From NCBI GenBank assembly GCA_002420005.1, contig DIHE01000182.1, forward strand, positions 11,065 to 42,729: DNA of 31,665 bases, written 5' to 3'. Both the position numbers and the translations under genes were made by a program. The notes below the pieces were generated by a model, which saw only the letters and a list, made by a program, of their open reading frames with translations, had not been told where the DNA came from and did no database searches. The stretch is from Holophagales bacterium UBA5704. Its GTDB lineage: Bacteria; Acidobacteriota; Thermoanaerobaculia; Multivoradales; UBA5704. This document shows, in pieces, positions 18,768 through 25,555 of the stretch; the stretch's first letter is position 1; every line of letters starts with the position of its first letter.

Positions 18768-20981
18768 TCATCCGCGTTCGAGCTGGCGGAGGGCGATATC
18801 TTTGTTGCCGCGCGCCTTGGCGACCGCCTCTTGGATAGTCGGTGCATCGGAGCCACCGAACCGGCTAAGCAGAACCTCGTATGCCGCCAGCGCCTCCTCG
18901 TGCCGTCCGAGTTCTCCGAGGATGACGCCCTTGTTGAGAAGGGCTCCGGCGACTTGCTCTTGGATAGGCTGTGCGGCGGAGTTTTCGAAACGCCCGAGCA
19001 GAACCTCGTACGCCGCCAGCGCGTCCTCGTGCCGTCCGAGCTCTCCGAGAATGATTCCTCTGCCGAGAAGCGCCGCGGCGACGTGCTCTTGGAGCGCCTG
19101 TGCGTCGGAGTTTTCGAAACGCCCGAGAAGCAGCTCGACCGCCGCCAGCGCGTCCTCGGGCCGGCTGAGTTTGGTGAGGGCTACACCCTTGTTGCGAAGC
19201 GCCACTGCGACGGCCTCTTGGATAGCTGGTGCGTCGGAGTTTTCGAAACGCCCGAGGAGCAGATCGACCGTCGCCAGCAGGGCCTCATGCCTGCCGAGCT
19301 TTCCGAGGGTAGTGACCTTGTTGCGAAGCGCCACTGCGACGGACTCTTGAATAGCTGGAGCGTCGGAGTTCTCGAAACGCCCGAGAAGCAGCTCGACCGC
19401 CGCCAGCGCGTCCTCCTGCCGGCCGAGCTTTCCGAGGGCGGCGCCTTTGCCGACCAACGCCCGGGCCACACGGTCTTGCAGTGGGGCGTCCTCGGCTTCT
19501 CGAAGGTCGGCGATGATGGTCTCGTAGGCCGGCAGCGCTTCCTCATGCCGGCCTAGGCTGCCAAGGCAATAGCCTCTGCCATGCATGGCCTTGGCTTTGC
19601 TTGTGCGCCAAGCCAGGTCGTTGGGTAGCCCAGCAAGTGCCACCTCAGCGAGAGCCAGGCGCAAGTCACAGGCAGCTAGACCCATCTCGGGTGCCAGAAC
19701 GCCTTTGCCGAGATAGACCTGCTCCAGGGCATCTTCCATCTCTGACCTGCGGTTCGGCGCCAGCGCAGTAAGGTCGACCTTGTGGGCAGCAGCCAACGCT
19801 GTCTCATAGTCCGACCGCTGCACCGCGCCGATTGCTTCGTCAAGCAGCGCACCAGCGCGGCGGACCCGCTCCTCCTGGCGCTCTTCCTCTTCACGCTCTC
19901 GTTCAACTGCCCGCCGCACCCTCGCGAGAGCGCTGCTGATGAGGAAGGGATCGGCCGGTGCATCGTCATCGCCATCCGCTGGGTCGAGATGGCGCATCAG
20001 ATGATTCTCCAAGAACCCCAAGGGATTCTGGCTGAGCTCCGGCGCCGGCAGGTCCAGGGCCACAATGAGCTTTTCGAAGACGTGCTTTGCGGCCAGAGCC
20101 TGCTCGACGGGCTCTGCACCAGCTCCCGGTGCCGGCGCCGCCAGGTCCGCCATCACAAAACGGACGTCTGCGTGGCCCTTGAGCCAACCAGGAAGAGCAT
20201 CAAGGTCACTCCGGCGATGGCAGAACCAGTAGAGGTTGGAGCCGAGCCCATGCTGGAGCCGCTCTCGGAGGGAGGTCATGAGGACATCCGCCTCCCAGCC
20301 GGAATACCCGACGACCAGAGGAGACCGGTGGTGCAGGATGGCTTTGAGCAGCTCCGGGAGGCTCAGTGGCATCCAGGGCGTCGGCTCCGCCGCCTTTTTC
20401 AGCTCTTGCGGCAAGTTGCGCAGATCGTAGAACCAATGGGTCCCATGGACGTGGACCACCTGGATCTCGTCGCGGCGTGGGTCGAGCCGGCCAGCCATGC
20501 CCGGATGGTCACAGACGATGACCGGATACCCCAGGAAGCGGAGAGCCTGACTCAGCATCTCGTCGAAATTCGGCGTGAAGACCAGATTCGTGAGGCGGCT
20601 GGCTCCCAGCAGGTGGGCGAGGCGGAGGTTGGCCGCCGAAAGCCTGGCGGATCGCATCAGCCCGTGCAGGAAGGCTCGACGTTGCTCGGCGTTGGGGTAC
20701 GCCGCCTGCATGCACGTGGCGTAGCGGTCGAACGAAGAGCCCTCGTCCGGTGGCATCCAATCCGGAGAGGTCTGTGCGATCTTCTGCCGGCAAAGCCGTT
20801 CGATGTCCTTGGCGAGCGGGACCTGCGGGTAGGAAATCCCCGCCCCCACGATGAGAAAGAAGGGGGAGTCCGCGGCCTTTGGCCCGGAGGCGTCCTTGGC
20901 CGGAAGGGCCCCTGTGATCTCAAGAACGGCACGGCTCAGGCCGATGACCCGCCCCGCCGGGGCAAGAGGCTGATTGCTCAT
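18768..20981 (-). CDS. SIR2-like domain fused to TPR repeats
   Basis: This 737-residue protein is probably an NAD-cleaving effector. The N-terminal SIR2-like domain (about 40-300) has GAGIS at 46-50 (NAD-binding glycine turn), TPNFD at 136-140 with Asn138, and VHVHG with His179, the residues expected of SIR2 NADases. A charged, Arg/Glu-rich segment that may form a coiled coil follows (about 350-385). The C-terminal half is helical repeats; the last six have an exact 43-residue period with the consensus GRxEDALAAxELLLGRFENSDA. No P-loop or STAND NTPase lies between the two parts. No Shine-Dalgarno site is visible; a possible -10 (TAGTAT, reverse of 20994-20999) lies very close to the ATG, so the message may be leaderless. 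SIR2 effectors are known in phage defence (DSR, Thoeris, Avs, short Argonaute systems); that role here is inferred. Confidence 0.88.
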   Translation of the reverse strand: MSNQPLAPAGRVIGLSRAVLEITGALPAKDASGPKAADSPFFLIVGAGISYPQVPLAKDIERLCRQKIAQTSPDWMPPDEGSSFDRYATCMQAAYPNAEQRRAFLHGLMRSARLSAANLRLAHLLGASRLTNLVFTPNFDEMLSQALRFLGYPVIVCDHPGMAGRLDPRRDEIQVVHVHGTHWFYDLRNLPQELKKAAEPTPWMPLSLPELLKAILHHRSPLVVGYSGWEADVLMTSLRERLQHGLGSNLYWFCHRRSDLDALPGWLKGHADVRFVMADLAAPAPGAGAEPVEQALAAKHVFEKLIVALDLPAPELSQNPLGFLENHLMRHLDPADGDDDAPADPFLISSALARVRRAVEREREEEERQEERVRRAGALLDEAIGAVQRSDYETALAAAHKVDLTALAPNRRSEMEDALEQVYLGKGVLAPEMGLAACDLRLALAEVALAGLPNDLAWRTSKAKAMHGRGYCLGSLGRHEEALPAYETIIADLREAEDAPLQDRVARALVGKGAALGKLGRQEDALAAVELLLGRFENSDAPAIQESVAVALRNKVTTLGKLGRHEALLATVDLLLGRFENSDAPAIQEAVAVALRNKGVALTKLSRPEDALAAVELLLGRFENSDAQALQEHVAAALLGRGIILGELGRHEDALAAYEVLLGRFENSAAQPIQEQVAGALLNKGVILGELGRHEEALAAYEVLLSRFGGSDAPTIQEAVAKARGNKDIALRQLERG
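18780..19560. repeat. 129-bp tandem repeat encoding the TPR array
   Basis: Equivalent positions (the GCCGCCAGC-type word) occur at 18883, 19012, 19141, 19270, 19399 and 19528, each exactly 129 bp apart. The units are highly similar at DNA level, not only as protein, which points to recent duplication or gene conversion. The array length could vary between strains. Confidence 0.9.
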
Positions 20982-21170
20982 TTGCGACGCAGCATACTAC
21001 GGGGTGGGGTGGAAGAAGAGATGCTGCGGCGTGCCTGCCCTCTTCAGCCCCGTGCCGACGCCCCTGAAGGGGCGCGTTGGGCGAGGCGGGCACCGCAAGC
21101 CCGGGTTGAAACCCGGGCCTACGTGCCAGCGCCCACAAGGGGCGCATCCCCCGCGCTGGCCATCCCGCGA
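20982..21170. other. Intergenic region rich in palindromes
   Basis: These 189 bases between the 79-residue gene and the SIR2-TPR gene hold three hairpins. CGCCCC/GGGGCG at 21059-21074 has a TGAA loop. A 9-bp palindrome at 21099-21118 (GCCCGGGTT, then AACCCGGGC) has a 2-base loop. GCGCCC/GGGCGC lies near 21130-21146. None has a T-run, so they look like repeat elements rather than terminators. A possible -10 for the SIR2 gene is at 20994-20999. Confidence 0.55.
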
Positions 21171-21410
21171 CTATCGTGGCAGCACAGTGCGTATCAACCG
21201 GCGTCGAGTGCCCGGCCCTTGCGCTTCCTGGAGAATCCGGGCAACTTTCCGAATCCCTTGAGGACGTTCCCCGGTGACTTTCCAGGCGTCCCGCCTCATC
21301 TGTTCGAGGACTTGAACGCGCTCGTTTCCCGTCATCTGCGCCCAGAACTCGCGGTCGGCCTCTTCTTCTTCCTCGAACGAGCTGCACTTGCGGAGCCAGA
21401 TGTCCTGCAT
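21171..21410 (-). CDS. Small acidic/basic protein, possibly antitoxin-like
   Basis: This 79-residue protein has the pattern SSFEEEEEADREFWAQMT, then a helix with ERVQVLEQMRRDAW, then a basic C-terminus. From memory it resembles small proteins with 'SFEEAD...FW...ER...' that sit beside nucleotidyltransferase or toxin-antitoxin genes, but no such partner is adjacent here. The gene starts 23 bases after the dynamin-like gene, in the same direction. Its last residues run into the palindromic repeat zone. The ATG lies in the 5-base loop of a perfect 8-bp palindrome, and no separate Shine-Dalgarno is visible. Function is unknown. Confidence 0.6.
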   Translation of the reverse strand: MQDIWLRKCSSFEEEEEADREFWAQMTGNERVQVLEQMRRDAWKVTGERPQGIRKVARILQEAQGPGTRRRLIRTVLPR

Positions 21411-21419
21411 GAGGACATC
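21399..21419. promoter_or_regulatory. Palindrome enclosing a start codon
   Basis: GATGTCCT at 21399-21406 and AGGACATC at 21412-21419 form a perfect inverted repeat around the start codon of the 79-residue gene. As DNA it could be an operator; as RNA it would form a hairpin with the AUG in its loop. Confidence 0.5.
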
Positions 21420-21433
21420 CTACCACCAGCTCC

Positions 21434-23167
21434 CTACAGCCCCTCCACCCGCGCCCGCAGGCGGGCGAGGCCTTCGGTGATCTCTTTGAGGCCGCTGCGG
21501 ATCTCGGTCAGCTTGTCGCGCTCGGCGCGGACGAAGCGGGTGTAAGGGGTGATGGCTTCTTCGATGCGCCGCAGGCTCGCGTCGACCTCGCGGTCGAACT
21601 GGCTGGTGAGGCCGGTCATGAGCTGTTGGCGGAGCGCTTCGATCTTCTCGCGTAGCTCCTTCTTCGCATCGTGCCGGCGGTTGGGGATGATGAAGAAGCC
21701 GAGGACGGCGATGCTGCCGGCGGCCAGGATGCCGGTGAAGTCGGCGGCGGCGGTGACGGTGAGGTGGGTGAGGACGTAGCCGAGGCCGAGCGCTCCGATC
21801 TCGGCGAGCGCCGTGCCCGCCACCGCCATCTGCACCGACTCGGCGAGCCGGCTCGCTTCGGCCTCTTTGTCGTAGGTCTCGATCGAGCGCTGCGCGGAGC
21901 GGCCGACGCTGTCCAGCAGGTGCTCGCGGTGGAGGTCGAAGCTGCCGCCCACTTGGCCCACGATGCGGTCGGCGTGCTCGGTGCGGCGCTTCTGGAGGTG
22001 CTCCATGACCGCCTGCCAGGTGCGCAGGTCGGAGGTCACCAGCCAGTCGATCACCTCGGTGACCCGGCGCTCGATGCGCTGCGGCGTGTCGCCCACCACC
22101 TGGCGCTCGAAGTCCGCCTTCATCTTGGCCTTGTTCATCAGATCGAGGAAGCGCGCGAGGCGCATCGTCTCGTCGAAGAACCGCATGCCGCGGTCCACCA
22201 CCTCGTGGAGGACGTTGTCCACGTCGGCCAGGCGGAAGCGGAACTCCCGCTTCATGTCCTCTTGATAGAGGGCGAGCTGGCGGTCGACGTCCTCCATGGT
22301 GGTGAAGTCTTCCTGGAGCAGCGCCAGGCGGCGCTCGGTGATCTCCAGATAGCGGCCGGCGAGATGGGCGCCGACGCCGAGGGGATTGAGCAGCTTGAGG
22401 CGCACCCGCTCTTTCTCGTCGAGCGTCTCGACGACGTAGCGCTCCAGTGCGGCGAAGCGGCTCTGCTCCAGGAGCGCGGCGTCGCCGCCTTGCTTGCCGC
22501 GCAGGGCGAGGCGGGCGGCGACCGGGAAGATCTCGGGGGTGAAGCCGAGGAGCGCGCGGGCGTTCTCCGCGATGAAGGTGCGCACGCGCTCGACGTCGGC
22601 CGGGTCCTCGAAGAGGTCGATCTTGTTGAGGACGATGACGACCTTCTTCCCCCAGTCGCGAATCCCCTGGAGGAAGGCGCGCTCGCTCTCGGTGAACGGG
22701 CGATCCGCCGAGGTGAGGAAGAGGACCATGTCCGACCGCGGCACGAACTCGCGGGTGATCGCCTCGTGGTCGCGGTGGATCGCGTTGGTGCCGGGCGTGT
22801 CGACGATGTTGATGTCCAGCAGCAGGTCGACCGGCGCGGTGATCCGGTCGAGGGCGGTGCCCAGGGGCTCGCGGGTCACGGTGGGGCCGTGCTGGATCAG
22901 ATGGATGCGCGTGGTGGTGGGGGTGACCCCCTCTTCGAGGACCTTGTCGCCGAGGAGGGCGTTGATGAACGCGCTCTTGCCGGCGTTGAACTCGCCGGCC
23001 ACCACGAGCAGGAACAGCTCTTCGAGCTGGCGGGCCGACCGTTCGATGGTCTCCTGGTCATCGGCCGACGCATCGAACCGCGCGAGCGCCGTCCGCAGCG
23101 CAGCCAACAGCCGCCGGTTCTCGGCCAGCAGCTCGTCTTGATCGCGATTCAGGATGCGTCGCAGCAT
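21434..23167 (-). CDS. Dynamin-like GTPase
   Basis: This 577-residue protein belongs to the bacterial dynamin-like family: large GTPases that bind and remodel membrane. The GTPase domain has a P-loop GEFNAGKSAF (about 60-69), a switch TPTTTRI, DTPGTNA for G3, and NKID for G4. A long helical stalk follows. Near 455-505 is a hydrophobic hairpin (ALAEIGALGLGYVLTHL, then FTGILAAGSIAVLGFFII), the membrane-inserting paddle seen in bacterial dynamins, followed by charged coiled coil to the end. The ATG at 23167 is chosen because extension to an earlier ATG at 23233 would read through a palindromic repeat into unlike sequence. It heads the minus-strand group with the 79-residue and SIR2-TPR genes and is divergent from the peptidase gene. 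Bacterial dynamins act in membrane repair, division and phage defence; which applies here is open. Confidence 0.88.
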   Translation of the reverse strand: MLRRILNRDQDELLAENRRLLAALRTALARFDASADDQETIERSARQLEELFLLVVAGEFNAGKSAFINALLGDKVLEEGVTPTTTRIHLIQHGPTVTREPLGTALDRITAPVDLLLDINIVDTPGTNAIHRDHEAITREFVPRSDMVLFLTSADRPFTESERAFLQGIRDWGKKVVIVLNKIDLFEDPADVERVRTFIAENARALLGFTPEIFPVAARLALRGKQGGDAALLEQSRFAALERYVVETLDEKERVRLKLLNPLGVGAHLAGRYLEITERRLALLQEDFTTMEDVDRQLALYQEDMKREFRFRLADVDNVLHEVVDRGMRFFDETMRLARFLDLMNKAKMKADFERQVVGDTPQRIERRVTEVIDWLVTSDLRTWQAVMEHLQKRRTEHADRIVGQVGGSFDLHREHLLDSVGRSAQRSIETYDKEAEASRLAESVQMAVAGTALAEIGALGLGYVLTHLTVTAAADFTGILAAGSIAVLGFFIIPNRRHDAKKELREKIEALRQQLMTGLTSQFDREVDASLRRIEEAITPYTRFVRAERDKLTEIRSGLKEITEGLARLRARVEGL

Positions 23168-23307
23168 GGTTTCAGGCTCTGGGGAAGGACGATAGCACGG
23201 GCGGGGGGCGGCTGCGGGATTCCACCCGGGCATTTATGCCCGGGCGGGGGAGCCGCATCCGCACGGGCTCGCGGTAGGATCGCCCCACTTTTCCTGGAGA
23301 CCTTCCC
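23168..23307. other. Divergent intergenic region
   Basis: This 140-base gap should hold promoters for the dynamin-like gene (minus) and the S9 peptidase gene (plus). Its main visible feature is the 20-base palindrome at 23225-23244. GGAGA at 23296-23300, seven bases before the ATG at 23308, is the peptidase ribosome site. No convincing -35/-10 pair is seen. Confidence 0.5.
23225..23244. repeat. Near-perfect palindrome CCCGGGCAT-TT-ATGCCCGGG
   Basis: Two exact 9-bp arms with a 2-base loop. It is similar in build to the GCCCGGGTT palindrome at 21099-21118, so both may be copies of one intergenic repeat class. No T-run follows. Confidence 0.6.
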
Positions 23308-25470
23308 ATGCCGAGCCACTTGCACCGTGCCACCGCCGCCTTGTTTCTCGCCCTGAGCCTGCTGGCCGCGCCCCGAGGGGCGGCGGGGGCGGGGCGGCCG
23401 ATCACCGAGACGGACCTGTTCCGCTTCGTGTGGATCGCCGATCCTCAGATCTCGCCGGACGGTCGGCAGATCGTCTTCGTCCGCGTCACCGTCGACAAGA
23501 AGCAGGAGGGGTATGACACGGCGCTGTGGATCGTCCCGGCGGATGGCGGTGCGCCGGCGCGGCCGTTCACGTTCGGGCGGCGCGATCTGTCCCCGCGCTG
23601 GTCGCCGGACGGGCGGCAGGTCGCCTTCGTCCGCGGCTCCGACCGGCCGGAGGAGGGGAGGCCGCAGATCCATCTGATCTCCGCCTCGGGTGGCGAGGCG
23701 TTTGCGGTCACCGACCTGCCCGGCGGCGCGTCGTCTCCCGCCTGGTCGCCCGACGGCAAGACGCTCGCGTTCCTGAGCACCACCAACGACCGCGATCTGG
23801 CGAAGAAGAACGCGCAGGGCGAGGCGGAGAGGGAGAGCGATGTGCGGGTGATCACGCGGGCGGTCTACCGCCAGAACGGCGCCGGCTACAACGACCCGAC
23901 CCGTCCGAGCCACGTCTGGACCGTGGCGGTCCCCGCGCCGGGGGACGCTCCGGCGGCGCCGGTCCAGCTCACCCGTGGTGGCTTCAGCGAGGACGATCCG
24001 GCCTGGTCGCCCGACGGGGCGTTCCTCTACTTCTCGACGCTCCGGGTGGAAGAGCCGTATTACGAGATGCCGAACCGGGACGTCTGGGCGGTGCCGGCGG
24101 CGGGCGGTGACATGCGGGCGGTGGTGGACGTGAACGGCCTGATCAACGATTGGGCCATCGCGCCCGGCGGCGGGCGGATGGCCTTTGCGGGAGTCCTCAA
24201 TCCTGCGAAGCGCCGGTCGTACGAGGAGGTCGATCTGTTGCTCACCGATCTCAAATACGGCGCGCCGGTGCGCAATCTGACCGAGAGAGTGGATGGAGAC
24301 GTGGCGGACGACCTCTCGGCGGACCAGCATGCGCCGCGCGGAGAGCGTCCGCGGCCGGTCGTGTGGAGCGCCGACGGCCGGTCGCTGATCACGGTGGTGG
24401 CCGAGCGCGGCCGGACGAACCTGAAACGGTTCTCCGTGGCGACCGGGGCGGTCGAGCCGCTGACCACCGGAGATCACGAGATCTCCGCCTGGTCGGCGAC
24501 GCCGGATGCCGCCCGCCTCGCCCTGGTGGTGTCGACCCCCACCCGGATCGGCGACCTGTACGCCTTCGACGTGGCCACGAAGCGGATGAAGCTCCTCTAC
24601 GAGCCGAACCGGGAGCTGCTCGCCGAGATCGCGCTCACCCCGCCCGAGGAGATCGTTTACGAGAGCTTCGACGGGAGGCCGATCCATGCCTTCGTGCAGA
24701 AGCCGGCCGATTTCGATCCGGCGAAGAAGTACCCGTTGATCCTCAACATCCACGGTGGACCGCATGCGGCGTACGGCTTCGTGTTCTTCCATGAGTTTCA
24801 GTGGCTGGCGGCGCAGGGGTATGTGGTGCTCTATCCCAATCCGCGCGGCAGCTCCTCCTACGGCCAGGACTTCGGCAACGTCATCCAGCTCGACTTCCCG
24901 GGCGACGACGCCAAGGACCTCCTGGCCGGGGTCGATGAGATGGTGAAGCGTCCCTATATCGATGCACAGCGGCTCGGCGTCACCGGCGGCAGCGGTGGCG
25001 GCATCCTGACCAACTGGATCCTGGTCCAGGACCGGCGGTTCAAGGCCGCGGTATCGCAGCGCTCGATCGCCGACTGGGCGGGCTTCTGGTACACCGCCGA
25101 CTTCAGCCTGTTCGACGGCAGCTGGTTCCGCGGAGCCCCCTGGGAAGACCCGGAGGACTTCGCCCGCCGTTCGCCGATCACTCATGTGGCCCGTGTGACG
25201 ACGCCGCTGATGCTGATCGAAGGAGAGGCCGACCTGCGCACCCCGCCGGCCGCCGGGGGCGAGCAGATGTTCCGTGCCCTCAAGTACCTGAAGCGGCCGG
25301 TGGTGATGGTCCGCTTCCCCCGCGAATCCCACGAGCTGTCGCGCAGCGGCGAGCCCTGGCACCGCATCGAGCGCCTGCGCCACATCGCCGGTTGGTTCGA
25401 CAAGTACCTGCTGGGGAAGAACGTGGACGCCTATGACGTGGAGGACGCGGCGGAGGGCGAGCGGCCGTGA
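23308..25470 (+). CDS. Secreted S9 family prolyl oligopeptidase-type peptidase
   Basis: This 720-residue serine peptidase probably cleaves short peptides outside the cytoplasm (DPP5/acylaminoacyl-peptidase branch). An N-terminal signal peptide (HLHRATAALFLALSLLAAP) ends near residue 28. A beta-propeller follows, with repeated WSPDG/SPDGR blades (ISPDGRQIVFVR, RWSPDGRQVAF, AWSPDGKTLAF, AWSPDGAFLYF). The alpha/beta-hydrolase domain starts near 470 with NIHGGPHAAYG. Catalytic residues are Ser562 in GGSGGG, Asp642 in EGEADLRTP and His675 in RESHELS. The family more often has GGSYGG, so the residue after the nucleophile is Gly rather than Tyr. It starts the plus-strand group and is followed 85 bases later by a second exported peptidase. 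Confidence 0.93.
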   Translation: MPSHLHRATAALFLALSLLAAPRGAAGAGRPITETDLFRFVWIADPQISPDGRQIVFVRVTVDKKQEGYDTALWIVPADGGAPARPFTFGRRDLSPRWSPDGRQVAFVRGSDRPEEGRPQIHLISASGGEAFAVTDLPGGASSPAWSPDGKTLAFLSTTNDRDLAKKNAQGEAERESDVRVITRAVYRQNGAGYNDPTRPSHVWTVAVPAPGDAPAAPVQLTRGGFSEDDPAWSPDGAFLYFSTLRVEEPYYEMPNRDVWAVPAAGGDMRAVVDVNGLINDWAIAPGGGRMAFAGVLNPAKRRSYEEVDLLLTDLKYGAPVRNLTERVDGDVADDLSADQHAPRGERPRPVVWSADGRSLITVVAERGRTNLKRFSVATGAVEPLTTGDHEISAWSATPDAARLALVVSTPTRIGDLYAFDVATKRMKLLYEPNRELLAEIALTPPEEIVYESFDGRPIHAFVQKPADFDPAKKYPLILNIHGGPHAAYGFVFFHEFQWLAAQGYVVLYPNPRGSSSYGQDFGNVIQLDFPGDDAKDLLAGVDEMVKRPYIDAQRLGVTGGSGGGILTNWILVQDRRFKAAVSQRSIADWAGFWYTADFSLFDGSWFRGAPWEDPEDFARRSPITHVARVTTPLMLIEGEADLRTPPAAGGEQMFRALKYLKRPVVMVRFPRESHELSRSGEPWHRIERLRHIAGWFDKYLLGKNVDAYDVEDAAEGERP

Positions 25471-25543
25471 GGGGGTGGGCGGGAGAGGGCTCTTGAAAAG
25501 CAACCTCCGTAAGTGACATCCTGCGGCGAAAGGTCAAGTACCC

Positions 25544-25549
25544 GGAGGT
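25544..25549 (+). promoter_or_regulatory. Ribosome binding site of the M1 peptidase gene
   Basis: GGAGGT, six bases before the ATG at 25556, is a strong site and fixes this start. A TTGAAA at 25493-25498 could be a -35 box, but no fitting -10 is seen. Confidence 0.7.
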
Positions 25550-25555
25550 CTCGCG

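Noticed and set aside
18780..19560. 129-bp repeat array as a possible CRISPR or intergenic minisatellite
   Set aside because: The repeats are coding throughout in one frame and match a 43-residue helical protein repeat; there are no unique spacers.
23168..23233. Upstream ATG start for the dynamin-like gene at 23233
   Set aside because: The extension encodes a Pro/Ala-rich stretch unlike dynamins, and its first codons lie in the palindromic repeat at 23225-23244. The ATG at 23167 begins the helical N-terminus.
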